From Campylorhamphus procurvoides (lineage: Eukaryota > Chordata > Aves > Passeriformes > Dendrocolaptidae), in the NCBI GenBank assembly GCA_013396655.1, contig WBMV01000138.1:201505-265504 (forward strand): a stretch of 64,000 nt of DNA, read 5' to 3'. Below, piece by piece: positions 38,901 to 48,302 of the stretch. Numbering within the stretch: the stretch's first letter is position 1; each line of letters begins with the position of its first letter. Below the pieces are notes generated by a model. That model ran no database searches, had not been told where the DNA came from, and was given only the letters and a program-made list of their open reading frames with translations. The translations under genes were made by a program, and so were the position numbers.

Positions 38901-41900
38901 TTGCTATCCATGTGTCCCTGCCTTCCTCAAGCACTGAGCTTGTGGGTCAGGGCTTTGTGCCTTCCAGTCAGGGTTGTGTACTGCCAAGGTGGTAACTCAA
39001 GGTCAATCCTGGCCAGTAGTGCTGTTTAAAATACCTGTTGGCTCCAGCCCTGGCCCCAAATAACAGCCAGTCCGTTCTGAATTGGGATTGAATTGCTGGC
39101 AGGCACATGGATTCCAACCAGTCCTACAGAATAGGAGGTTCTAGTAGTGTTGGTGCTGGGTATGGGGTATCTCTGATCCAAGACCCTGCTCAAGGCTAGG
39201 CTAACCAGAGGAAGCTTTTTAATAAAGCTTCCAGGTATCTCCAAGGCTGGAGATTTACCACTTCTCTGGGTCCCTGTTCCAGTATTTGATAACCTTTTCC
39301 CCCATTTCCTGGTGCAAAAAGGTTTCCTGGCGTTTAAATGAAGTTTCACAACTTGTGCCTGTTGCTCCTTGTTCATGTGCTGGGCACCTTCAAGAAGGCT
39401 CAGGCTCTGCACAGGGGGGTAAATTTCTCAGCTGCCAGCGAGCATCCAGCATTCCTGTAAAGGAAGGCAGCGGTTCAGTTGTCCTGGAACCCCAAGAGAC
39501 TTGGGTAGTTCTTGTCAAGAACCTGAACGTTTCTTGGTTTGCTGAAGCTAAGGGTCCCTTCAGGGCAGGTGGGGCTCTGGGGGAGTGGAGGAAAGTTGCA
39601 GGCTCTCTGGTGTTGGGTTGGCAGCCCTGATTTATGGTTGCTCAAGATAGTGGGATGGTACTTCCAGAATGCAGAGCTATGGGTTATCTCAGCCTAATGA
39701 ACTGTGGATAGGAACAGTCTCAGTTGCGGCCTTTGAATAGTTTTCTTCTTCCTCTTTCAGTGTGTGTACATGCAGACAGCTAATTGCTTGTTTGTTACTG
39801 CTCATAAAATGGTAGAAAACTAGATGCCACTCCAGTACTGCATTGACTCTGGTTTTCAGTCCTGCTCCCTCTTCATTCTGCTGTGTGTAGATCCCGGAGA
39901 AGACCGGGATAGGAAGGGCTATCTCAGGAACTTATTACCCAGGAGGGAGATGGATGCAGAGACTCACTTCTCCATCCTGCCATTCCAGACTCCAGGAGAA
40001 CACAAACCAGCTCTTGTCCTTGGAAAGGGAAGCCACGGAGCTGCGAGAAACAGTGGAGCAACAGAAGATGAAAAACAACGTACGTGAGCAAACAACAATC
40101 CATTGTAGTCATCTACTGATGGCTCTGTGGTGCAGCCAGAGGCTCTTCTAGCCCCACAGAGCACTGGAGGCATTGCCTTGTCTGCTGGAGAGCAGAAAAA
40201 CCTCTCTCAGGCTATGCAGCTGGAGCTGATGGGCTGTGGCAGGCTCCTGGGGTTATATGTCTGTTCCCTGTTCTCTTGGGAGGTTTAGGACCTGGTACGC
40301 TAGAGAGATCCTATGTGGCAGGCCAAGGCAATCCCTGAGCAAGCTCCTTCACACCTCACTGTTCCTGTGCTCCTTATCCCTCTACTGCAAGGTGGTATCA
40401 GTTATGTGGTGGCCACCTTACTTCCCTCCACTTGGCCTATGTCTTCTCCAGGCAGAGGGTACTTGTGGAGCTCCTGCCCCCTTTCAGCTTTGCCCCACTC
40501 CCTCAAGGCCACTGCCTGAGTGATGTGGTGCATCAAGCCACTGCGAAGATGGAGAGAAAAAGATGCACCTGGGCAGTGGGATGGAAGATGCTTGAAGAAA
40601 GTGATGGATTGCTGCCCAATTTCCTAAGTGGAGGCTTTGAAATCTCCTTAGTGCCAACAAGCAAGTTTGTGGCCTTCGGCATGAGGTGTGGCTTATTGCC
40701 CTCTGTGTGGTCTCCACAGGACCTTCGTGAAAAGAATTGGAAAGCAATGGAAGCATTGGCCACGGTGGAGAAGGTGTGCGAGGAAAAACTACTTGCTGCT
40801 ACAAAAGCAAAGGTGAGCCTTGTGAGCCTGGCATTTTTCTCTTGTCAGTGATGCTGGCGTTGAAATGGAAGCCTTGCCCTGGGTTGCCTGCCTCCTCTTA
40901 GGAGCAGTGCTGGCCCAACCCTCCTGCCAGCTTCTCCAAAGGTTGTCTTGAGGGCTGTGTATCTCTGGTTCTGGTCATAATTGGGGAACCAGGTAGATGG
41001 GTCACTGGAAGTGACATTTTCATGGTTCCTGGCATCAGCAGTTTTACGTGTTGTCTGGTTTCCCTGTGCTGGCTCACCTCTGTAGGCTCAGAAAAGCAGG
41101 ACCAGTGTTGGCAGCCTGGCTGGCAGGTGCCCAAGACCTCCATCCCACAACAGTTTGTCTCTCTTGCAGGAAGAGCTGGCCCAACAGCTGGACACACTCC
41201 AGACTCGAACTAAGCAGACTCTGCTCTCTGCCTTCCCCGAAGTCACTGTGTCCTCAGAGCAGGTGGGCACAGACTTTTTCAAACTCTTGAAGAGCATCCA
41301 CCACATGGGAAGGAGAGATGTCTAAGCATCCTCTTCCTTCCTTATTCTCTTTTATTTCAAACTCAGGATTATGACACATGGCTACAAGAGTTTAAGGAGA
41401 AGACCATGGGTGTGCTAAAGCAGCAGATGATTACAATAGAGCCCCTGGTAAGTGAAGGGGCTGGAACGTGGAGGGGTGAGGAAGTGGAGTAGGGTCATGT
41501 GTTTCTTTTCCTCACCATTCTGTCCCTCCCCTCCCTCCCTTTTTAGGATTCAGCTCTTAAATTGAAAGAGGCAGTGGAAACACAAAGCACTTTACAAGCA
41601 GAATGTGAGCAGTATAGAACTATCCTTGCAGAAACAGTAAGTTGCTGCCCTTTGTGCTGTGTTGGTCTTCCACTGGAAATACCTCTTGAGAGGTCTTCTG
41701 GCAGCCCAGGCTGCCCATGAGCTCAGTGTGGGCATCTCTTGATATGTTGGGGAGGCTGCCATGTGGAAGACTATTTGTCATTGAGACAGAGGAATAGGAG
41801 AAATGTGAATTTTTAGAGCTCTTCTTCAGCCTAATTGTGTGGGAAACCTTCCTGATGGTGATGGGATGTGGCACAGCAAGGGCTCTGATGAGCAGGGTGG

Positions 41901-44900
41901 TTGAGCCAGAATAGGAATTGGGGGCCCCCAGCCTCACTTGAGGCATCTAGTTCTGTCATACATTCCTTTCCTTGGAGAGGTTTGGGTATGCATGGGCTTC
42001 CATCCCTGACACTGCTCAGGTCAGTGGGGGCTGGAGGAGGTTTGGGCTCAGCTGAGGCTTTGCCAACAGGAAGGGATGCTGCGAAACCTACAAAACAGTG
42101 TGGAGGAAGAGGAGCAGGTGTGGAAAGCAAAACTCATTGCCTCTGAAGAGGAGCTCCAAAAGGTAAGTGTTTGCAGCATACCTGGGTTTTGTTGCTCCCA
42201 GAGCTGCACTTTCAGGAGAAGGGGGGCTGTTGGCTATAAATCAGTTGGCGACCCTAAGTGTTTCTGCCAACTTTGAACTTTGCGACATGGAGACTTTCTC
42301 TTCTCCCCAAATCTACCCATCCTGTCACCAAAATAGCTGCCAAAAATCCCACCTCATGTAGAAGCTGCACCTGTCTTCCTCACAGATCCCACATTTCTGC
42401 CTGGTGTGTGTGTAGACTCTGTCAATGCAGATGGAGGAATGGCTTCAGCTCCTCGGTTGTTAACATGTTAGTTGTGAAACCGTGTTGCCTCTTCAGTAAT
42501 CCAAGCTCTGATGCTTGAAAATCAGGCTGGGCCCTCCTGGCTGACACTGGCTAGATGGGAGGGGAACATGTGCAAGGCTTTTTGACTCTCATTTTCATTG
42601 GCTTGCTCTCAAAACATGGATTGACCTTGGCACTTGTTGAGCCTTGAGAAAGGAGCTGAGGTCCAAGTCATGTACTGCACATAGGTTTTGGTCCAGCTGT
42701 CTGTCTGTCTCCAGGTACTGCTCTTCCTAGTTAAAAAGCCAGCCAGCCAGCAGCTGCCAGAGAGCTGCTGTTGCCCAAGGGGTTGGTGGGGAGCACATTC
42801 CATGAGCTCTTGTGACTTAGCTGGAGTCTGGAAGAACTTGGCTGGCCATGCCTTTTCTGCAAAGCAGACTGAAGTTATCTCCTCCCTCTTGAGTGCAGAA
42901 CTGAAAAGAAGCTATTTTCCATGGTCTGGCTGCTCGCCATCCATCGCATGGGTTTTGAAGTTAACTGGGACTGCAGGGAGGTGGGGGAGATCTTGTATAA
43001 AAGTTCTTTGATTTCTCAGCCTGTCACTGGTTCCTGGAGTGCCAGTGCTGTTGAGGGCTGTTGATAGTGTGTGTAGTGGGATGAATGTCTGGTGGCTAGA
43101 GCGGGTCCCAGAGTAGTCCTGCCTCTCAGTGGAGAAGAGGTGAATTCTTCCTTTTCAAAAAATTTCAGCATCTGTGAAGTCCTCTTCAAAAATCAACCCA
43201 GGTTTAATGCAAACCCCATGCTTTTTCTGGTAGATTGGCTTCTCTTAATAGTAAAATCCATGACGCCTCATCGGAAAGTCTACCTTGCTGCTTCCAAACC
43301 AAAAAGCACTTTCAGTAGGAAACTTGCACAGAGTTTCTTGCCAGTTTCTTCGGTGTTGAAACCTGACTGCAGCCAGCTGAAGTCCTGCAGGCAAAAGCTG
43401 TTACTTTGCTTCACGATTTATGGCCTGGCCATGTTAGACTCATCTTCTCTGGGAAGAAGAGCTCCTTCTCTGCAGGCTGCAGAACTCCATTTTGGCATCA
43501 GGTCTCTTTGGCACTTGGGTACAGGATGAAGTGGGAGATGGGAGCACAACACCAGCCAGTTTTCGACTGAACCAAAGGTGCTCACTGTCTATAGTGGATG
43601 CTGTTCACTGACCCTCTCTGATCCTTTCTGCTTTTAGTCACATCTCCAACTAAAATCCCTTGAAGGCATGGTGGAGAAGTTGAAAGCAGATCTGCAGAAC
43701 ACAGATCAGGTAAGGTTTTTGGGGTACACACCCTCTGCACAGGTGCCAGGCAAATGCATGCTGTGCTTGGGTTGAGTCATGGGGAAGGCAGACTTTGACC
43801 ATGGGATGTTTGGGACCTCCAACAATCAACCCCTTCCTGCTTTCCTCTCTTTTATTCCAGCTAAAGGAATATACCTCTCTTCTGGAAGCACAACTGGAAA
43901 ATCACTTGGAGACAGCTAGCTCTGAACGCCAAAAGTACACTAAAGAAGTTGAAGTTGTAAGTGTGGTGGCTGTTACCTTTTTAACCACATTTTTCTTCTG
44001 ACCCATGCACGTTTTGGGGATTTGAGGAGTGCCCTGGGGATCTGGGAAGTGCCCCAGGGATCTGCAGCTTTGCAAAGCAGGAGAAAGCAGGTGGAGATCC
44101 AGTCTGGGTTGTAGACACCAAAAGCCAGGCGATCCATGGGCAAAGGTGATGAGTCAGGATGATCTGTATGGAGATGCCGTGCACTACTTCTTGGTGGCAT
44201 ATGTGATTTCTGTGGCATGGGTGAGACAGAGCTGTCCCATGGCCATCTCTCTAAGCAGGCATCAGCAAGTGATGCCACCATGACCTTTCTGGGAAGATGT
44301 TGCATAATAAAAACGCTTCCTCAGGCCGAAGGATTCTAGAACCAAGTGCATAAATTGACTTTTCTTCCTTTCTGTTCCTCCTCAACAGTTGAGGCAACTC
44401 TTGTCAGAGTCCCAGGAGCAGCTGGAGGCAGCAAAGACTGAAATGCAGAAGCAGAGCAAGGAGCTGGTGCTGGTAAGGCGGATCTCTGGAGCTGCCCTAC
44501 TGGGATCTCAATACTCTGGGGCTGGTTTGCAGACACAGCTGTGGGGCCAGCACCCTTCTTGCGGGTTCAGGGAGGAGAGGAAGGCACAGCCAGTGCACAG
44601 GGGAACCTGCTGCTGCTAGGCACCAGATTTTCAGAGGGATGTTTGAGACAGAGGAGGAGATTTTTATTTGTGTGTCTTTCCTCTTGTGATGGATGTGGGA
44701 AGGAAGGGAGAGCAGCAAGGCTTGTGCAAACTGGTATGCAGCAGAAGAACCTGGCTGCCCCACCACTGGACACTGGTTACCCCAATACCACCCTGGGGCA
44801 GCGGTTTGGGTGACTTAACCATCCATCCATCCATCCATCCATCCATCCACCTCTGTATGGAGGACACCCATATGTATGAGTCACACAGGGAGCTGAAGGA

Positions 44901-47900
44901 TGGGGCTAGGTTTCTGCAGGTAAGTGGTAGGGAGAGGACTGGGATATTGGGCTGGGAGAGCTAGCAAACCTGCCAAAACCATGAGGGCTCTAGTTTTTGA
45001 ATCCATACTTTGATTGTGAGACACTCAGGAGATTGTTTTTAAAATCCTTGATGGTACTGTGCACCAATTCTTCAGTGTTGTAACTCTTCCCAGCCTGACA
45101 TCCATTACTGTCTAGCTTGCTTGGTGAGTTGATGCACCCCCTTGCTTCCAAGGCGACATGGCACAGGGTTGTCATTAGCCTTAATCACATTAGATGGGCA
45201 GGTGGTTGTAAGTGTGGAACACATTTGTGTTCATCTGACAACTTTCCCTTTCTTCTGGCCAAGGCACACTGTCAGCTTGCAGCTTGGATGCCGCTGCTGC
45301 TGTGATGCAGGATGGAGGCCTGGTGGTAGATGGAATGTGGTGAGGTTAGCTGAGGGGGTGGGCAGTGTTCAAGTGACTGTCTTCCCAGCCATCCCAGCTG
45401 TGATCAATGGCAAAATGAGACTTGCCACCTTGCCTTGATTTAACACCTTAACTGTGTTAGTGCAAACTCCTAAGCAGTATTTCTAAACCAGGGTGCCAAG
45501 TGACCAAAGCAGAGCAGGTGAGGCATGAACATGTGTTCTATACCCCTGGGAGCTGTCATGCCTCAGGCTGCCCAGGTTAGGTACCACTGTCCTGCATTTA
45601 GCAGAAACTGAGGTGGTTTTCCAAACATTTCAGCAAGTAAAAAAGCTGGCAGGCTTTATCTGTAGTTTGTGTAAAGGCAGCAGCACAAGGATGTGTAACG
45701 GAGCCAAACTTGCTCGTCCTCCCTCCAGATCAGGCAGCAGTTGAGTGAGATGAAGAGCCATCTACAGGATGGAGAAGTAGTGGGGTTACAAGCTGACCCA
45801 AGCCAGCCTGGACCCCTCAAGGTTAGGATCGTCAGACCGTTGCCTGTGGAGGCATTGACCCTTAAGCATGTCCTGTCTCGCCATTTAACTGCATAGAGAA
45901 CTGCACGTGGCTTTTCTCAGAGCTGTCGTGGCTGTGTCATCTGCCATCCTGTGTGCTGGGGAGAAGCCAGCACCCCATCCTGTTCCCACTGGGAACATAC
46001 CACCAACTGGCTTTCACCAGGCTGTTCCCCTTGGGAGCCTCCATCATGGCATCAGGCTGGCAAGATTTGCTGGGATGCAGGCAGTGCATCCTGCAAGCCC
46101 TTGGGCCAACATTGCCACGGGGCAATGCCCTGTTGGGTTTGGGGCTTGGGTCTTCTCGGAGGAAGGGACCACGCCGACAATGCCATGCCAGAATCCCTTC
46201 CCACCTGGTGGGGATTAGGATTAAAGACACTCCATGAATCTTGCTGGAGCTGGGCTGGTGGCATTAGCAGCAGCTGTTCCCTTTCAGGCTGACGCCTCTT
46301 GCCAGTGGCAGTGCTGCCATGAGTTGGGCTCTGTCTTTCTCTTTTAATACTATTAACTGTAGAGCCTTCTCCCAGGCATGGGGCTCTGCCAGGCATGTCC
46401 TCCTCTATGGAGTGCCACTTATCCCATGTCCCAGCTGATGCTGCCTGAGGAGCAAGCAAAATTTAGCACTGCAAAGCCAAGCCCCAGGCGTCAGCATCCT
46501 CTGAACTTTTGTGCTGAGGAGGAATGGTGGTACCTGTTGCCCTTAGGTAGCCTGGGGAAAGCTTCCATTTTTGTTTTTTCTAAGTCCAGCTTTCTTGGTG
46601 ATGTCCGTGCTACCTCAGTTCTCGAGTAATTTTTAAAGTTTATTTCTGGGTGTTTTCCCCTTTTCTCAACACAGTTGAAAACCCAGCTGGAGCAAAATGA
46701 AGTGCTGGTGGAAAAGGAGCAAGTGCTGCGGCAAAAGCTGGCACAGGAGCTGGAGGAGGTAGGTGTGGGCAAGGAGGATACAAAGGTTTGAAAAGGCTTT
46801 ATGGGTTCTTGGCTGCTAATGAAGCCCAGGAATTAATTTGAAGGCTATTCCCCATCACTGTCTGCACCTCAGACATCACTGCATTCCCTGACACTTCTGA
46901 AGAACTTCTTAGAGCAGCTGTGCTAAAGCCATGTAGCATCACTGGCCCCTCAAATTGCCCCTCTCCCAAGTCTCCCTGTGTCTGCCAGCTCTTTCCCTTG
47001 AGGGTTAAGGGCTCTAGCTGGGTGTCATGCAGCTCCTGGTGAGAAACGCATCTTCCTGGTGGAAGTTGGATCAGCACAAGCAATGCATTAGGTTCAGTGT
47101 CCAACCAACAGCAGCTGTGCAGTCTAGCTCTTCACCAGGGGCACATTGGCTGGGGACTGAGGGTTGTACAGAGCAGGGTGCGGGAGATGCCTGCCACTGT
47201 TAACTTCTGTGCTTACTGAGTAGTGTGTGTCCCCTTCCAGGCCCAGGGCTCAGCGTGCAGATTACAGACAGAGGTGGAAAAGCTGAGACTGTCTGAAAAT
47301 GCAGCAGGTCCAGATACAGAGGAGGCCCAGCATCTCAAGGTAACTTGACAGTGCCAAGACAGCAAAAGTCATGTTCGAGCAGGACCTGGGGTGTTAATTT
47401 ATAATTTTTGAGGATGGTGGGGCAATGGCAATGATTACCCTGCAGGGAGATGGCAGAGAGCTCCACCATGGCTAAGGACAGCAGGATGCAAGTCACAGCC
47501 ACTGCATCCATCTTGGCCAAGATAATTATCTTGGTGATAAGACACTTATCACCAAGATAAGTGTGATGCCCTGAGCAAACACTCTCACAGCCTGGACTTT
47601 TCACGTACTGGGAAACTGTCCAGTCCCCATGGCATTTCCAGATTAGGTGCCAGAGTGAGCTGTAGCTGGTGGGGTGATGCCTGGTCTCTCTGTTGAGGAG
47701 GGAATTGGGTGCTCCTTTGGTTTGTGGCTACTGAGGCAGCTTGATGCAGACCCGAGGGGACCTGAGGTGTTTTGGAAGGGGGAAGGTCATCAGATGGAAA
47801 AGAGACGCTCAGGCAGATGCCTTCTTTTAACTCCCATGTAGGAAAGACTTGAAAAAGAAAAAAAATTAACAAAGGACCTGGGCCAGGCAGCAGCCAAACT

Positions 47901-48302
47901 ACAGGAGCTACTGAAGGATACACAGGACCAACTGGCCAAAGAGAGAGAAACGGTGAAGAAATTGAAAGAACAGCTTCAGGAAACGGTACTTGGTGGTGGC
48001 CATGGCCATCTCTCCCCTTAATACCAGGGCAGGCCCTAGGGAAGTGCACATCAGGCAGAGTTTTAAAACGGGAGGCAAGGTGGTCCTTGCTGCCAGAAAT
48101 GATTTGGTTGTATTTTGAGAATCCCTGGGACCCCACGAGTTGATGCTCATGGTTCTCCCTGCCCAAAAGGCAGGACCAGGTCCATTTGTGAAATGCTTTG
48201 GGGACTTGAGAATAAGGATGAGATCCAGTTGAGTAACCCACCTCTTTTTTTTTTATTCTGTAGGGGAAAGAGGACAGTTCAAAGGAAGGGACTTCAGTTT
48301 GA
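29295..48302 (+). CDS. RRBP1: Ribosome-binding protein 1 (p180), complete spliced coding region, 23 coding exons
   Basis: RRBP1 is a rough-ER membrane protein that binds ribosomes, mRNA and microtubules and supports secretion. The joined exons give 2,988 bases, 995 residues, in one uninterrupted frame. Residues 1-7 face the lumen and about 8-28 form the single membrane helix (hydrophobic, with GGFMVVSAIGIF). Residues 35-226 are lysine-rich and cytosolic, and about 245-983 form a long heptad coiled coil. The C-terminus is the conserved KEGTSV. The start is secure: an in-frame TAA lies three codons upstream, and the context has A at -3 and G at +4. The length resembles the human short isoform (977 residues as I recall) rather than the 1410-residue form, because the decapeptide repeats are absent. 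Kinectin is the nearest relative, but the N-terminus is clearly p180. It is tail to tail with DSTN. Confidence 0.97.
30075..30153 (+). mobile_element. CR1 LINE 3' tail, plus orientation
   Basis: The segment reads GGGGTTGGAACTAGATGATC followed by TTTAAGGACCCTTCC and the terminal motif CATTCTATGATTCTGTGATT, the standard avian CR1 3' end, here in the same direction as RRBP1. It begins about 100 bases after the exon donor at 29973. It is 5'-truncated and inactive, and the left limit is approximate. Confidence 0.85.
32354..33000 (+). mobile_element. Degraded avian endogenous retrovirus solo LTR
   Basis: The left edge is TGTGGTGGATTGAC. It is followed by a stretch with GGGTCAAGATAAAGACAG, GAGATCACTTAGCAGTTACT and GGCAAAACAGACT, then a C-rich run, then a CAGGAGAATCTCT and GCAGCACCTCCTCCTCC part. 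I recognise this order from an LTR family common in many bird genomes. No internal retroviral genes adjoin it, so it is a solo LTR. It is clearly old, with many substitutions. The right edge is approximate; similarity is best up to about 32860. Confidence 0.65.
33590..33732 (+). CDS. RRBP1: RRBP1 coding exon 2 (residues 227-274)
   Basis: Acceptor CTCTCTAG, donor GTAGGG. The exon encodes the conserved junction segment DGPFYLPYKTLVSTL and the stretch GEAQQLIEILTEK, which also characterises the mammalian protein just before the coiled coil. The entry phase takes one base from exon 1. It ends in phase 0. Confidence 0.95.
33965..34087 (+). CDS. RRBP1: RRBP1 coding exon 3 (residues 275-315)
   Basis: Acceptor GCAG, donor GTAATT, 123 bases, phase 0 at both ends. 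It starts ATQKGDPVAVLKRQLEEKEK, a highly conserved start of the coiled coil, and ends NKLRELSK. Confidence 0.95.
34818..34970 (+). CDS. RRBP1: RRBP1 coding exon 4 (residues 316-366)
   Basis: Acceptor CTCAAAG, donor GTGAGC, 153 bases, phase 0 at both ends. It encodes DLAAERAKAAA through AVQARMQASYQDH to QQLQGK, heptad-rich and colinear with mammalian p180. Confidence 0.95.
35296..35414 (+). CDS. RRBP1: RRBP1 coding exon 5 (residues 367-405 plus 2 bases)
   Basis: Acceptor CTCTAG, donor GTAAGG. It encodes IRTLQEQLENGPNTQLARL and QQENSILRDALNQATSQ, the best conserved block of the protein. Confidence 0.96.
36191..36344 (+). CDS. RRBP1: RRBP1 coding exon 6 (residues 406-457)
   Basis: Acceptor GATGCAG, donor GTCAGG. 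The first base completes the lysine codon of exon 5, and the exon then reads QNAELAKLRQECSK and ends KQTAQLQ. Coiled coil. Confidence 0.95.
37995..38133 (+). CDS. RRBP1: RRBP1 coding exon 7 (residues 458-503 plus 1 base)
   Basis: Acceptor CATGCAG, donor GTGAGG. It encodes ASQQEVEVMLQKRLDEVSD and ends QQQGIA plus one base. The upstream intron (1,650 bases) shows no recognisable content. Confidence 0.94.
38486..38673 (+). CDS. RRBP1: RRBP1 coding exon 8 (residues 504-566)
   Basis: Acceptor CCAACAG, donor GTTGTG (a weak donor). It encodes ELQAKLLSSEAEVKSK through SIEALLEAGQ, conserved in mammals, and ends KERDLQ. Confidence 0.94.
38821..38858 (+). CDS. RRBP1: RRBP1 coding exon 9, 38-base small exon (residues 567-578 plus 2 bases)
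   Basis: Acceptor CTCTTCCAG, donor GTGGGT. It encodes AASEAEMKQLRS plus two bases of an arginine codon finished by exon 10. Of the exons here it is one of the few whose length is not a multiple of three, so skipping it alone would break the frame. The match to the mammalian order (SQAEADQQQTRL region) supports it. Confidence 0.9.
39989..40079 (+). CDS. RRBP1: RRBP1 coding exon 10 (residues 579-609)
   Basis: Acceptor CATTCCAG, donor GTACGT. It encodes RLQENTNQLLSLEREATELR and ends QQKMKNN, with the frame completed from exon 9. The preceding intron is about 1.1 kb without recognised content. Confidence 0.94.
40720..40812 (+). CDS. RRBP1: RRBP1 coding exon 11 (residues 610-640)
   Basis: Acceptor TCCACAG, donor GTGAGC, 93 bases, phase 0-0. 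It encodes DLREKNWKAMEALATVEK, almost identical to the mammalian segment. Confidence 0.96.
41170..41262 (+). CDS. RRBP1: RRBP1 coding exon 12 (residues 641-671)
   Basis: Acceptor CTCTTGCAG, donor GTGGGC, 93 bases, phase 0-0. It encodes EELAQQLDTLQTRTKQTLLS followed by AFPEVTVSSEQ, a less helical hinge also seen in mammals. Confidence 0.94.
41367..41447 (+). CDS. RRBP1: RRBP1 coding exon 13 (residues 672-698)
   Basis: Acceptor AACTCAG, donor GTAAGT, 81 bases, phase 0-0. It encodes DYDTWLQEFKEK and ends TIEPL, the counterpart of the mammalian NYTEWLQDLKEK segment. Confidence 0.94.
41547..41636 (+). CDS. RRBP1: RRBP1 coding exon 14 (residues 699-728)
   Basis: Acceptor CCTTTTTAG, donor GTAAGT, 90 bases, phase 0-0. 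It encodes the coiled-coil segment ending LQAECEQYRTILAET. Confidence 0.95.
42070..42162 (+). CDS. RRBP1: RRBP1 coding exon 15 (residues 729-759)
   Basis: Acceptor CCAACAG, donor GTAAGT, 93 bases, phase 0-0. It encodes EGMLRNLQNSVEEEEQVW and ends SEEELQK, strongly conserved. Confidence 0.96.
43638..43709 (+). CDS. RRBP1: RRBP1 coding exon 16 (residues 760-783)
   Basis: Acceptor TGCTTTTAG, donor GTAAGG, 72 bases, phase 0-0. It encodes SHLQLKSLEGMVEKLKADLQ and ends NTDQ. The 1.5 kb intron before it has no recognised content. Confidence 0.94.
43861..43956 (+). CDS. RRBP1: RRBP1 coding exon 17 (residues 784-815)
   Basis: Acceptor TTATTCCAG, donor GTAAGT, 96 bases, phase 0-0. It encodes LKEYTSLLEAQLENHLETAS and ends KYTKEVEV. 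Confidence 0.95.
44389..44472 (+). CDS. RRBP1: RRBP1 coding exon 18 (residues 816-843)
   Basis: Acceptor CTCAACAG, donor GTAAGG, 84 bases (exactly four heptads), phase 0-0. It encodes LRQLLSESQEQLEAAKTEMQ and ends KELVL. Confidence 0.95.
44819..44849. repeat. ATCC tetranucleotide microsatellite
   Basis: About seven perfect copies of a four-base unit in the intron between coding exons 18 and 19. Likely length-polymorphic. No function suggested. Confidence 0.95.
45729..45821 (+). CDS. RRBP1: RRBP1 coding exon 19 (residues 844-874)
   Basis: Acceptor CCCTCCAG, donor GTTAGG, 93 bases, phase 0-0. It encodes IRQQLSEMKSHLQDGE, then a proline-containing break (ADPSQPGPLK) matching the mammalian hinge. 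Confidence 0.94.
46675..46758 (+). CDS. RRBP1: RRBP1 coding exon 20 (residues 875-902)
   Basis: Acceptor CAACACAG, donor GTAGGT, 84 bases (four heptads), phase 0-0. It encodes LKTQLEQNEVLVEKEQVLRQ and ends QELEE. Confidence 0.95.
47241..47339 (+). CDS. RRBP1: RRBP1 coding exon 21 (residues 903-935)
   Basis: Acceptor CCTTCCAG, donor GTAACT, 99 bases, phase 0-0. It encodes AQGSACRLQTEVEKLRLS and ends DTEEAQHLK. Confidence 0.95.
47517..47560. repeat. Compound palindrome and hairpin in an RRBP1 intron
   Basis: 47517-47534 is a perfect 18-base palindrome. Overlapping it, 47526-47541 pairs perfectly with 47545-47560 (16 base pairs) around a three-base loop. The same 9-base word and its complement thus occur in three places, allowing two alternative folds. 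It sits in the intron between coding exons 21 and 22. Confidence 0.95.
47842..47985 (+). CDS. RRBP1: RRBP1 coding exon 22 (residues 936-983)
   Basis: Acceptor CCATGTAG, donor GTACTT, 144 bases, phase 0-0. It encodes ERLEKEKKLTKDLGQAAAKL and ends KKLKEQLQET, the end of the coiled coil, conserved with mammals. Confidence 0.96.
48264..48302 (+). CDS. RRBP1: RRBP1 coding exon 23 and stop (residues 984-995)
   Basis: A pyrimidine tract and CTGTAG form the acceptor. Then GKEDSSKEGTSV and TGA at 48300-48302. The last residues match the mammalian C-terminus, which fixes the end of the gene. Confidence 0.96.
   Translation, partial: GKEDSSKEGTSV

Larger units (their letters stand above)
33733..48263 (+). 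other. RRBP1: Remaining RRBP1 introns
   Basis: The 21 introns after coding exon 2 range from about 100 bases (41263-41366 and 41448-41546) to about 1.65 kb (36345-37994). Others over 700 bases are 34088-34817, 35415-36190, 38859-39988, 42163-43637, 44473-45728 and 45822-46674. All have GT...AG ends. Apart from the microsatellite at 44819 and the hairpin at 47517 I recognise no repeat, RNA gene or nested gene in them. Confidence 0.7.
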
